From assembly GCA_023356605.1 (NCBI GenBank), contig JAKQYE010000007.1:1-55655 (forward strand): a stretch of 55,655 nucleotides of DNA, read 5' to 3'. Position 1 is the stretch's first letter. Every line of letters begins with the position of its first letter. The notes beneath the pieces were generated by a model. That model had not been told where the DNA came from and made no database searches. It was given only the letters and a program-made list of their open reading frames with translations. Source of the DNA: Trichodesmium sp. MAG_R02. Lineage in GTDB: Bacteria > Cyanobacteriota > Cyanobacteriia > Cyanobacteriales > Microcoleaceae. The translations under genes were made by a program, and so were the position numbers. Positions 37,702 through 46,431 of the stretch are shown piece after piece.

Positions 37702-38781
37702 ATGAACTTATTAACAGATATTGCTTATCCTAAATGGGTTGTCCTTCAACTAGAAGAACGCTGTAATCTTCGTTGTAAAATGTGTTATGAATGGGGAGAC
37801 AATGGCTCTTATTTCGGTAAAGAAAAAGTAGTTTCCATTGATTATCCTGTTATTAAAAAAGTAATCGAAGACTTATTACCAGGTAAGCCTTTTTTCGGTT
37901 TATTTGGAGGTGAACCTTTACTATATCCTCACATTGGAGAAGTCATTAAGTTAATTCGAGAAGGAGGCTGTAAAGTTGATATTCCTACTAACGGCACATT
38001 AATTGAAAAGAAAGCAGAAATGCTAGTAGAAAGTCAACCTAATCGTTTATGGATATCTTTAGATGGGCCTCCGGAAATTAATGATGCTCAAAGGGGAAAA
38101 GGAGTTTTTGATAAAGTAGTTAGAGGCATTAATAGACTCCATGAAGTAAGAGCAGCTAAAGGTAGTGTTTTCCCAAAAATAGGAGTTACTTTTATTGTTA
38201 CTCCTATTACTTATAAATATATTGAGGAGTTTTTTCTGTCTTGTTTAGATTTATCTAAAATTGAGCATTTAAGTATTGAATTTCAAACCTATGCTACTTC
38301 TGAACAATATCTTAAATATGCAGAAATATTAAAGACTGAATTTGGTATTTCTGAAGCTCCTGTCGCATCAGGGGTAGTTCAAGATTCAGCTAATTTTGCT
38401 AATATGGATTTTGATAGTATTGTATCCCAAATTTTGAAAGTTAGAGAAGTTTGTGAAAAACTAGGTATTTATTTTGTAGCTTATCCGAAAACTATTGAAA
38501 AAAATAATGCTAAAAACTTTTTCACAGCAAATTGGCAAGATATGATAGATAAACGAACATTCTGTGCTTTTCCTTGGCTATACAATGAAATTTCTGCTCG
38601 TGGAGATGTAACAGTTTGTCATACATTTTATGACCTTCCTATTGGTAATGTCTATCAGCAAGGAATTATGGATATTTGGAAAGGAGAAAGACTCAAACAA
38701 GTACGCAAATATTTACGCAAGCAACTTTACCCTATATGTACTTCTTGTGCAAGATATTATGCAGATCCCAAAAAACATTAA
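37702..38781 (+). CDS. Radical SAM/SPASM protein (rSAM3)
   Basis: A 359-residue protein. Motif Cys21-x3-Cys25-x2-Cys28 in LEERCNLRCKMCYEWGDNG, then GLFGGEPLLYPHI and ISLDGPPEINDAQRG, typical of SPASM maturases. The C-terminal part has FCAFPWLYNEI, GDVTVCHTFYDLPIGNVYQQ, DIWKGERLKQVRKYL and LYPICTSCARYY, which give the auxiliary cluster ligands. It is distinct from rSAM1 and rSAM2. It precedes the free ACP by ~220 bp of AT-rich DNA that includes an ATTA run at ~38880. Confidence 0.87.
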   Translation: MNLLTDIAYPKWVVLQLEERCNLRCKMCYEWGDNGSYFGKEKVVSIDYPVIKKVIEDLLPGKPFFGLFGGEPLLYPHIGEVIKLIREGGCKVDIPTNGTLIEKKAEMLVESQPNRLWISLDGPPEINDAQRGKGVFDKVVRGINRLHEVRAAKGSVFPKIGVTFIVTPITYKYIEEFFLSCLDLSKIEHLSIEFQTYATSEQYLKYAEILKTEFGISEAPVASGVVQDSANFANMDFDSIVSQILKVREVCEKLGIYFVAYPKTIEKNNAKNFFTANWQDMIDKRTFCAFPWLYNEISARGDVTVCHTFYDLPIGNVYQQGIMDIWKGERLKQVRKYLRKQLYPICTSCARYYADPKKH

Positions 38782-39004
38782 TAGCTTTGTCTCATGGTGG
38801 TATTATTAGGACTGCTTTCGGAGTAGGGAGAATAATTTTGAAAGTTAATTTTCCCTCTATATCATGCCTGAAATTAGCAATACTATATTAATTAATTAAT
38901 TAATTATCTGTAATAATCTGATATGGTATCATGATAATTATTTTAAATCTTGAATTTAAAATAATCGGCCTTACACATAAATTTAGTAACTTTTACTGTA
39001 AAAA

Positions 39005-39241
39005 ATGATTCAAGAAAAAATTAAGAAGATTTTAAGTGGAATTCAAAAAAATCCCGCTTTATCAGAAACTTTATCTGATGATACAGATATCATTAATGAT
39101 GTTGGCTTAGATTCTTTACAAATGGTAACATTTGTTCTTAAGCTTGAAGAAGAATTAGACATCGAAATTGACTTTGATACTTTTGATTTTTCTCATCTTA
39201 GTTCTATTGGTAACTTAGCAGAGTTTCTCTCAAAACAATAG
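39005..39241 (+). CDS. Free-standing acyl/peptidyl carrier protein
   Basis: A 78-residue protein with DVGLDSLQMVTFVLKLEEEL, where Ser37 in DSL is the phosphopantetheine site. It is acidic and four-helix in pattern, of normal ACP length. It is 25 bp from the ATP-grasp gene, so the two are surely co-expressed. Not being part of the PKS or NRPS, it probably carries a separate unit (acyl, aminoacyl or sugar-acid) worked on by the ATP-grasp and radical SAM enzymes. The primary fatty-acid ACP is usually elsewhere and has a DSLD-x-VE motif. Confidence 0.9.
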   Translation: MIQEKIKKILSGIQKNPALSETLSDDTDIINDVGLDSLQMVTFVLKLEEELDIEIDFDTFDFSHLSSIGNLAEFLSKQ

Positions 39242-39265
39242 ATTAATTAAAAAGATTTATTAACT

Positions 39266-40642
39266 ATGAGCAAAACTGAAAAAGAACAAAATCATATCTC
39301 ATCTTTATATTTAGGAACTTTTAATTCAGAGCAATTTTGGCGAGATCATAAAATTTCTAGATTACCCACGATTACAGATTTACAATCTGATACAATCGTA
39401 ACTATTATGGATGAATTAAAATTTGTTTTCTGTGATTCAGATGAGGATTTAGTAATTACCCATTTACCAATGGATGATGCTCATAAAAATTATTTATGGA
39501 ACTTAGGATTTTCTTTTCGTAATAATAAATTTCCTTTAATAGAAGATAATAATAGGGAAGAATTATATCATGATAAAGGGATTGAACAAAGGCTTATTGA
39601 AACAGATAAATATGAATACTTTAAAGGTTTAATATCCCCTTTATCTAAATTTAATCCTTATTCAATTTTGCCCCTTACTGAAGCTTTTTGTGTTCATTAT
39701 AATTTGCAAAATTCTCATCCCAATTTTGACATAGTTAAGAAAGTTAACTCCAAAGTATTTTCTCATCAATTAGCAAAAAAACTGTTTGAAGATAAGCAAG
39801 GAGAAATTGTTTATTCAGCAAGAGAATTAGAAATTCAAGGTAATCTTTTACTCAAATATTCTCCTTTTCTAATAAAAGATGAATTTGGTGTTTCTGGTAA
39901 AGGGAATCTTCTGATACCTTCATCACAAATTCTGCAAAGAATTGTTAGATATATTGCTAAACAAGAAAGTAAAGGATATGAAACCAGATTTTTATTAGAA
40001 CCTTTATTAGATAAAAAAATTGATTTTTCCTGTCAATTTGAAATAGAAGCTACAGGTAATATCAATATCTGGTCTATTCAAAAAATGCAAAATTCTGGGT
40101 TTGCTTTTTCAGATATTCAAACATCAGAAATTTATTTTCAAGAAAAACTTGAACAACTAGGATATTTTTCTCAAGTAAAACTGATAGCAGAAGCATTATA
40201 TCAAGAAGGCTATTATGGTTCAGTCTGTATTGATTCTATGTTATTAGAAAATGAAAAAATTGTACCCATCATAGAAATAAATGCTAGAAAATCTATGGGG
40301 TTTATCAACTATTATATTGATCTATTTTTAGCTCAATTTTCTACTCAAGGTTGCCTGACCTTTTTTTCTCTAGGTTTATCTGAGGCCATTAATTTTGAAC
40401 AAATTCTTGAGATAATGAAACAGGAAAATATTTTGTTTATGAAAGAGAGACCTAAGGGAATTCTGCCTCTTAGTGCTAATAGTTTAAATGTTAATTATAA
40501 ATTAAATCAAGATAAGAATTATCAAACCTATAAAGGTAGATTTTATGTCACTATTGTATCTAATTGTGGCGAAAAAAAAATGTTTTTCATTAAGAAAATG
40601 AAACAAATTTTTACTAAATTAGGTATTCAACAATTTGATTAA
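39266..40642 (+). CDS. ATP-grasp ligase-like protein
   Basis: A 458-residue protein with a pre-ATP-grasp N-terminal region (~1-165) and an ATP-grasp domain (~165-350). KYSPFLIKDEFGVSGKGN holds the ATP-binding Lys204 and Gly-rich loop, RFLLEPLLDK the adenine-side strand, and IIEINARKSMGF the metal ligands Glu337 and Asn339. A C-terminal ~100 residues are unassigned. ATP-grasp enzymes join a carboxylate to an amine or thiol via an acyl phosphate. With the adjacent ACP, it may load the carrier or form an amide on it. The exact family was not identified. Confidence 0.72.
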   Translation: MSKTEKEQNHISSLYLGTFNSEQFWRDHKISRLPTITDLQSDTIVTIMDELKFVFCDSDEDLVITHLPMDDAHKNYLWNLGFSFRNNKFPLIEDNNREELYHDKGIEQRLIETDKYEYFKGLISPLSKFNPYSILPLTEAFCVHYNLQNSHPNFDIVKKVNSKVFSHQLAKKLFEDKQGEIVYSARELEIQGNLLLKYSPFLIKDEFGVSGKGNLLIPSSQILQRIVRYIAKQESKGYETRFLLEPLLDKKIDFSCQFEIEATGNINIWSIQKMQNSGFAFSDIQTSEIYFQEKLEQLGYFSQVKLIAEALYQEGYYGSVCIDSMLLENEKIVPIIEINARKSMGFINYYIDLFLAQFSTQGCLTFFSLGLSEAINFEQILEIMKQENILFMKERPKGILPLSANSLNVNYKLNQDKNYQTYKGRFYVTIVSNCGEKKMFFIKKMKQIFTKLGIQQFD

Positions 40643-40675
40643 AATTAAACTTTCTTTATCTTGAACTATCAAGCC

Positions 40676-41758
40676 ATGAAACAAACAACCATAACGATCC
40701 TTTGTTCAGGTGCATCTTTAGGAGTTTATGTACCTGGTTTAGTAACTAATAAACAATTAAGAAATAAAGGTTTGAATACGGAAATTGTTGTCTTAGAAAA
40801 TCTACTTTTTGAAGAAAAAAAGAATAATGTTCATAAATCTAAATTGATGTTTCATCACAATTTTTCTTTTGCTTTAATGGCGCAGAAATTAGCGAAAGAT
40901 ATTACCCCTAGTTTAGACCCAATTCTCGTAAAAAACTTATTAGAAAAATGGCAAAAAGAGGAGCGAAAAGACTTTATAGTTTTCTCTGGTTTTTGGTTGC
41001 CTATTATAGACAAATATTTATCACAAATTGAATTTAAAGATATTAGAATTGATCTTTGCCATATGGATGCTGCTATTTCTACATCATGGAAACTCTATGA
41101 TACAAGCAACCCCAGATTTCGAAATATTTGGTTTTTTAGGCGTGAGGAAAAAAAAATATTTTATAATTTTCCTATTTCCCACGCTGAAATTATCCCTTAT
41201 AATCAGAGAAATCATCGCTTTTTAATTCATGGTGGAGGTTGTGGAGTAGGTACATATAAAAGCAAAATACTCGATTTAGAACAACAAGAAATTGAATTAG
41301 ATGTTATTGTTTATGAAAACAAAGATTTAGAGCATAAAACAACAAAAAATCGTTATTTTATGATTGATCCACAATGGAAAGCTTGGGATAAAGATGAAAT
41401 GGGAAATTATCAATTTCCTCCTTTGGGATGGATTAAAGAAAATGCCAAAATTGTGTTTAGAAATAATGAATCTCATCCTGAAGTGTATAATTTAATTCAA
41501 CATAATAAGGCAATTATTAGTAAACCAGGAGGTGCGACTTTAATTGATTCTTTATCAGCAGCAACACCATTAATTTGGCTTGACCCTTATGGAGAATATG
41601 AGGAGAGTAATGGCTTGTTATGGGAAGAATTAGGATTTGGTATTTCTTATAAAAAATGGGTTGATTCTGGTTATTCTCTTGATCTGCTGGAAAATTTACA
41701 CAATAATATACAAAAAGCAACAGTAAATCTTCCCAATTATTTTGAGATATATAATTAA
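40676..41758 (+). CDS. Glycosyltransferase, GT28/GT1-like (GT-B fold)
   Basis: A ~360-residue protein. The N-terminal half begins TITILCSGASLGVYVPGLV, resembling the donor/acceptor entry loop of GT-B enzymes. The C-terminal half has HPEVYNLIQHNKAIISKPGG and TLIDSLSAATPLIWLDPYGE, the nucleotide-sugar-binding pattern of MurG/MGD-type GT28 enzymes (KPGG-x-T and a following acidic end). I prefer ATG 40676; a TTG in frame lies at 40661. It is last in the plus-strand run, 33 bp after the ATP-grasp gene. It is probably a sugar-transferring step separate from the GT2 trio. Confidence 0.65.
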   Translation: MKQTTITILCSGASLGVYVPGLVTNKQLRNKGLNTEIVVLENLLFEEKKNNVHKSKLMFHHNFSFALMAQKLAKDITPSLDPILVKNLLEKWQKEERKDFIVFSGFWLPIIDKYLSQIEFKDIRIDLCHMDAAISTSWKLYDTSNPRFRNIWFFRREEKKIFYNFPISHAEIIPYNQRNHRFLIHGGGCGVGTYKSKILDLEQQEIELDVIVYENKDLEHKTTKNRYFMIDPQWKAWDKDEMGNYQFPPLGWIKENAKIVFRNNESHPEVYNLIQHNKAIISKPGGATLIDSLSAATPLIWLDPYGEYEESNGLLWEELGFGISYKKWVDSGYSLDLLENLHNNIQKATVNLPNYFEIYN

Positions 41759-41798
41759 TTCCAATGGTGTCAACAAATATGAAAAATCATAAGGGCCT

Positions 41799-41960
41799 AT
41801 GAAGTATAAAGAGTTATTGAAAAGAATATTGATTAATCCTCAAATCTGTTTTGGAAAGCCTTGTATTAAAGAAGATCGTATTTTGGTTTCTCTTAATAAA
41901 TAGAAGTATAGAGGAAAGAATAGTGAGCAATTAGCAGCCAATTATTCCTCCCATAGTGAG
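41799..41960 (+). pseudogene. Relic of a DUF433 (VapB-like antitoxin) gene
   Basis: It reads MKYKELLKRILINPQICFGK followed by PCIKEDRILVSL, which matches the start of DUF433 proteins (INP-x-ICFGKPCIKG). A stop comes at 41901-41903, and a degenerate GKNSEQLAANYS follows. The toxin partner is absent. Confidence 0.55.
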
Positions 41961-42072
41961 AAGAAAAACCAGGGAAGCACAGGGCTAACTTATCTCAAAT
42001 TTTATTGACAAAATTAACGATTAAAATGAGAACAACTACGATTCAAATGAGAACAACTACAGAATTAATTCT

Positions 42073-42916
42073 GACGATTATACCTTCAAAACCAATTTGC
42101 TTACGGATAATTTCTTGTATAATAATGGGTGAAGTAGTAGCACAATTTTCCGAATCAATAGCAGTATAAATAACATGAGCGCTCATTGCCCAAGTAACAG
42201 ATTTGGCTAAAGCTTTAAAAGGTAAAAAATCACGTTCAGATAATTCTTTGAGAGATGTCTCAACCACTGGTAAAGCTTTATGACTATAGTCATTCCAAAT
42301 AAGAATGGGACACTTTTTTAGCTAAAACCCTTTAAAGCCAAGAAGACCTGGTCTCAATCTTAACCAGAATGACTATATCTACTAAAGCACGACCATGACC
42401 AGGGATATGTTTAATTACAGGTATAACTCCCTCCTCTTGAAAACCTTCAATTACAGCTTTAGCCATTGTTATAATTTCTAAAGGTGAATTACTATAAGCT
42501 CTTGTACCAATTACTAGATCAGCTTCAGGTATAGGACAATCAAGTACGGGAGAACAATTAACATTAATACCAATGTTTCGTAAATCTTGAGCTATGTGTT
42601 TGGCATCTATTTTTGCTCTATGTGCAGCTTCCCTTAGATCATTAGTTTCTTGAAGATAAGAGGAAGCAGAAGGCGCAACCCACCAATGGGGCGGCTGTAA
42701 ACGAGTAACTCGACCTCCTTCTTGATCAATTAAGATGGGAATATCTTTTTGATTAATACATTCTCTCAAAGCATCAGTTAATTGTTTAACTTGAGTAGGG
42801 TTTTCACAGTTGCGTTGAAATAGAATAAAACCAGCCGGTTGAGAGCGAGTAAATAATTGTCTTTCAGCGTCTGACAAAGTTGTTCGAGCTAGTGAAAAAA
42901 TTATAGGTAATATCAT
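42073..42916 (-). pseudogene. nagZ: Broken second copy of nagZ
   Basis: This is nearly identical in sequence and orientation to the first ~240 codons of the gene at 22192-23139. It lacks the C-terminal ~75 codons: homology stops at 42073 in the middle of EGI(L)V. A family 1 MITE at 42287-42375 splits the reading frame just after GHGRALVDSH. The start has also changed because ~130 bp are inserted upstream (about 42915-43045), so the front now reads MILPIIFSLA. It cannot make active enzyme, since the catalytic Asp region is missing. Confidence 0.9.
42287..42375. repeat. MITE family 1, copy E, inserted in the nagZ copy
   Basis: An 89-bp element, TAGTCATTCC...GAATGACTA, with TA at 42285-42286 and 42376-42377. 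The uninterrupted nagZ at ~22582 has one TA at this spot (ATGACTATCTACT). The comparison therefore shows the target, the duplication and the exact element ends directly. Confidence 0.9.
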
Positions 42917-43227
42917 ATTCTGTTGAATAGTTATAATTCAAGCTAGGAGTCTTGCTTGAGCAATAAAGTGGATATTTGAAGGGCTAAAGCCCTAATAAAA
43001 ACCATATACTTTTTTATTACTAATTATCCAGAAATAATATAACATATTTATTTGAGAATTGAACATAAGAAAAAGTATTTGAAAAGTTTAAGATCCCCCT
43101 AAATTTTCGTGTTACAGTGCTTGACCTTATTATTAGGTAAGCCGATACGAGCAAGATGCTCGCACTACATAATTTCTACTATTTACTTTGTACTTTATAT
43201 GCCCGAAATCTACTGTATCAACATTTA

Positions 43228-43358
43228 TAAGTTTGTAAATAATTCTGTCTAATTATCGCCATAACCAAAACATTGTAGGGAAGTTCCATAACAAAAATGC
43301 GTTTCATGTCGCGTAGCGAAATGTCCCTACGGTGGTCTACTGTGCAGGAAAACTGCTA
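43228..43358. repeat. MITE family 3 copy (AGCAGTTTTC ends)
   Basis: The right end GGAAAACTGCTA with TA after it, and the inner blocks CGCCATAACCAAAACATTGT and CCCTACGGTGGTCTAC, match in reverse the copy at 46271-46371. The left border is approximate. Confidence 0.5.
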
Positions 43359-43386
43359 TAAATAGGTGAATTCTTAAAGGGAACCC

Positions 43387-44060
43387 TCAAGCAATTATAC
43401 CATCTCCATTCAGGTCAATATTAAATTCCTGTTCCCATAGCAACACAGTATCTTCTGATTTCCAAAATGATGGTTTCACTCTCGCTATTTGCAGCTATGT
43501 CAAAAGATTGTTTTGAGAAACCAGTATCATCATTTTCAATGATCCCTTTTGTTGTTGCTAATATCTTAGGATCATCGGTGTTCATAGAAGTAGGGTCCAG
43601 TAGATAAACAGTGAAAAAGTCATCTCACTCTGCCTGTTGATCACCAATAAGTCGTTGCTGTCGAATACTATGCTGGTTTCTCCCCCGTCTGAACATCCTC
43701 CCGGGGAGTGATGGTCTAGGAGACAAAACCATCTGGTAGTGCATCAGTAAAGTGTGGGATAAGTATAATGGTCGTTCCAACTCCAAGGAGCGATCGCCAA
43801 CTCGGCTCTTTGTCCAGCAGTGTTGGGATCGCTCAGGAAAAAGTTGCCAATGACTGTCCCGTTGGAACTATCTTCTATGAATATATTGTCGCTGAGTTCG
43901 GTATCAAAAGGTTCTTCTTTAAAATCCCAGATTTTTTCTTGCCCTGAACCATCATCATAAAGATCTGCACTGATGAGGTTTTCAAAACTTAGCTCTTTTC
44001 CAGAATTGGGGTCTATGTTGCTATGAGGAGAGTGACAATGTATTCGGCAACAGTAGGCAG
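43387..44060 (-). pseudogene. Relic of a calcium-binding (RTX/VCBS-like) surface protein gene
   Basis: On the minus strand, in changing frames, one reads NIDPNSGKELSFENLISADL, IWDFKEEPFDTELSDNIFIE, NGTVIGNFFLSDPNTAGQRA and finally EQEFNIDLNGDGIIA before a stop at 43387-43389. The last motif is common in repeats of large cyanobacterial calcium-binding secreted proteins. Many frameshifts show that it is decayed. The function of the parent gene is inferred only from these motifs. Confidence 0.45.
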
Positions 44061-44217
44061 ATACACATAATTCAAAATATTTTCACTTTTTTGTCTCGTG
44101 GAAAGCCTTTAATTTTGATTCTTTTTCCGGGTTATTTTCAGTCTCATTCCAATTTAAGTCTTGAACTTTTTTGTATTTTTTGATCGCGATCTGTCTCATC
44201 AACGCGCGCGATCAGAT

Positions 44218-44307
44218 CAGGACTTACGCAACGGCAGTAATTATAGTGGCAATATCTTGAGAAAGATGAATTTATACACCATATATAGCGGTACTGCGTA
44301 AGTCCTG
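44218..44307. repeat. MITE family 4 (CAGGACTTACGCA ends)
   Basis: A 90-bp element bounded by CAGGACTTACGCA and its exact complement TGCGTAAGTCCTG (44295-44307). An extra right end occurs at 44356-44368, so the region may hold a duplication of one end. It is non-coding. Confidence 0.65.
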
Positions 44308-44430
44308 TATAGTATGGACAATTTTATGCTGACAGTACGCTGTATATAGCGTACCTGCGTAAGTCCTGAAACTGTTACTAGTTTTTGGTTAACTATTGCT
44401 CCCCAAAACCACAACCCTTGTCAACTATTT

Positions 44431-45957
44431 CTAGGCCTCAATCTGTCGCACTACGGTCATTGCTGAATAAGAAACCCCCGCCGTACCCTCTCCCGGATGA
44501 GTTGAATCTCCCACTAACCACAAATCCTGGATCGGAGTCCGATTAGCAATTCCAAAAGGCCCGAAATTTCTCAGACGCTGACCCACACCACCCACAATAC
44601 CTTCATCTCGTGCTGTAAATTTCACAAAAGTACGAGGGGTTGCAGCTTCCTGATATACTATTGTTTCTGGCTTTAAATAAAAATATCCACCTAAACGAGC
44701 GATCGCCTCCTCCATATATTTCTGTTTCAACTCCTGATAATCTTGACTATTTCCCCAAATCTGAGTATCAGTAAAACTCGAAGCAGTGATTGTCGCCTTA
44801 CCAGTAGGGGCACGACCATCTCCGGGATGACTCACCGATACAAATAAAGAATTATTTTCCCCAATGGGACCATCGTAATCATAGAAAAATTGCAAATGGG
44901 GTGGGCAATTTCTTGGAATAGCACTTTCATCCACCCCTAAATACACTATAAATGCACCCCAGGGAGACGGGAGTTTATCAACTCGGCGTTTATAACCGGG
45001 CATTAGGTGTGAGGTATGTGGTTGATTTTCTTCTCCTACTAATTTTACCAAGTTTTGCACTGTCACATTTGCCACAACATGGTCAGCAGTTTCTCTCCAA
45101 GTTTCCCCAGTTTTCTGATTTCTGATTCTGACAGCATTAGCTTTGCCATTATCTACATATATATTTTCAACAGTATGACCCATAAACAACTTACCTCCAT
45201 CTCTTTTTAGAGCTGTAACCAGGCGATCGCTCAATTCCTGCATACTTCCCTGGAGATGGTACAAACCTTGAGGAGCTTGAGAAACTGCTAAAGCAGTTGC
45301 TGCATAAAGTAAAGCTGTTTCCTCTGTACCAACTTGAGAATAAAGTTTCAGTTGTAAATCTAGGAAAGTTTTCAACCGTAGATTATCATTTAACCCATAT
45401 AAGCGTAATGCATCTGCCACCGTCATTAAAGTAAATGGTACTGTAATTAGAGTATCCGGGCGCACTGCTTTTACTAACTGCCAGAAATCCCAAATATTTC
45501 GGGGTGGCAAAACTGGGTCACGCCCTTGAAACTTCCAACTTGCCTCAAACAGTTTTGTCATTAACTGCCAAAAGGCTTCACTACCCGGAAATTGTCGTTG
45601 TCTTTCTTCCTGCCATTTTTGGGGGTCCCGCCAAACATTAATAGATTCAGTTTCCCCAGGGAGAAACACGGCACAGGCAGGGTCGCAATGGGTAGCTCTC
45701 GGGATGTCTATTTCTAATTCTGAGAAAATGCGGTGATGGATGCCACCGGGTTCCAAGCCTGCGACTTGAGTTGCACCGACATCGAAAGTGAAACCCCGCC
45801 GTTTGAAAGTCGAGGCACAGCCACCAGGAATAATAGCTTGGTCAAATACCTGGACTTCGTAGCCTCTATGGGCCAATAAAGCTGCCGTCGTGAGGCCACC
45901 AATACCTGCACCACACACCACAATTTTTGATTTTTGTATAGTCTTTCGATAGGACAT
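44431..45957 (-). CDS. crtD: Carotenoid 3',4'-desaturase-like phytoene dehydrogenase (CrtD type)
   Basis: A FAD-dependent flavoprotein of ~508 residues. KIVVCGAGIGGLTTAALLAH is the dinucleotide-binding fold, followed by GGCASTFKRRGFTFDVGATQ. The C-terminal FAD motif is LWLVGDSTHPGEGTAGVSYS. The block GLEPGGIHHRIFSELEIDIP with QKWQEERQRQFPGSE is what I recall from cyanobacterial CrtD, which makes the extra double bonds of myxoxanthophyll. CrtH or CrtO are the alternatives. I start it at the ATG at 45957, 16 residues before the FAD fold; an upstream in-frame ATG at 46020 would add 21 residues with no family support. Confidence 0.8.
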   Translation of the reverse strand: MSYRKTIQKSKIVVCGAGIGGLTTAALLAHRGYEVQVFDQAIIPGGCASTFKRRGFTFDVGATQVAGLEPGGIHHRIFSELEIDIPRATHCDPACAVFLPGETESINVWRDPQKWQEERQRQFPGSEAFWQLMTKLFEASWKFQGRDPVLPPRNIWDFWQLVKAVRPDTLITVPFTLMTVADALRLYGLNDNLRLKTFLDLQLKLYSQVGTEETALLYAATALAVSQAPQGLYHLQGSMQELSDRLVTALKRDGGKLFMGHTVENIYVDNGKANAVRIRNQKTGETWRETADHVVANVTVQNLVKLVGEENQPHTSHLMPGYKRRVDKLPSPWGAFIVYLGVDESAIPRNCPPHLQFFYDYDGPIGENNSLFVSVSHPGDGRAPTGKATITASSFTDTQIWGNSQDYQELKQKYMEEAIARLGGYFYLKPETIVYQEAATPRTFVKFTARDEGIVGGVGQRLRNFGPFGIANRTPIQDLWLVGDSTHPGEGTAGVSYSAMTVVRQIEA

Positions 45958-46270
45958 GGGATAATTATTAAGATTTTTTAACTTAATATTAATATAATTT
46001 GTACCGATAGTAGTTGGCAAGGAAATGGGATACTGCTGACAAGAGCTGGACGATCGCGCAACTGGAATAGACTTCTATTACTTTTACTTCATAAAACCGA
46101 TATATAACTTCATAATACATGATATTTTAAGGTTTAATTCCTGCTTCAACTGAGGCCGTCGGCGGTTACTTATCTACAAGCATTAATTAGTCTTGCCGAG
46201 GGCATCTCTCAAATTTATACTGGCGTTTAAATCCCAATAAGATTGATAACTCATATTCTGAGCAGTCATA

Positions 46271-46371
46271 CAGCAGTTTTCATATCGGTAGACCACAGTA
46301 GGGAGGTTCCATGGAACCTCCCTACAAGGTTTTAGTTATGGCGATGTAGTTCATAAACTTGAAAAGCGCTA
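46271..46371. repeat. MITE family 3 copy with 28-bp palindrome
   Basis: An element from CAGCAGTTTTC to GAAAAGCGCTA, with TA at 46269-46270 and 46372-46373. Its centre, 46298-46325, is a perfect 28-bp palindrome (GTAGGGAGGTTCCA and its complement), which would form a strong hairpin. It is related to 43228-43358. Confidence 0.6.
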
Positions 46372-46431
46372 TAAGTCCTTATATTTAATGGTATATCTTG
46401 AACATGACTGCAGTTTGAATAAGTTTTTGAT

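Larger units (their letters stand above)
42073..43108. repeat. Direct repeat, right copy (partner of 22378-23170)
   Basis: Besides the nagZ part, the upstream block GAGAATTGAACATAAGAAA and AAGTTTAAGATCCCCCTAAA also match the left copy. The match is interrupted by ~130 bp near 42915-43045 and by the MITE at 42287. Immediately left of the repeat, a short direct repeat, AAATGAGAACAACTAC, occurs twice (42024-42060). Confidence 0.8.

Noticed and set aside
38880..38905. TTAATTAATTAATTAATTA run before the ACP gene
   Set aside because: It is a simple AT repeat that looks palindromic by composition; no reason to assign a function.
42015..42065. Two AAATGAGAACAACTAC units as an attachment site for the 19-kb segment
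   Set aside because: The same sequence is not found at the left end (22.3 kb), and no integrase is in the window.
46298..46325. 28-bp perfect palindrome as terminator of crtD or promoter element of the M16 gene
   Set aside because: It lies inside a repeat shared with 43228-43358, so it is better explained as the centre of a MITE.
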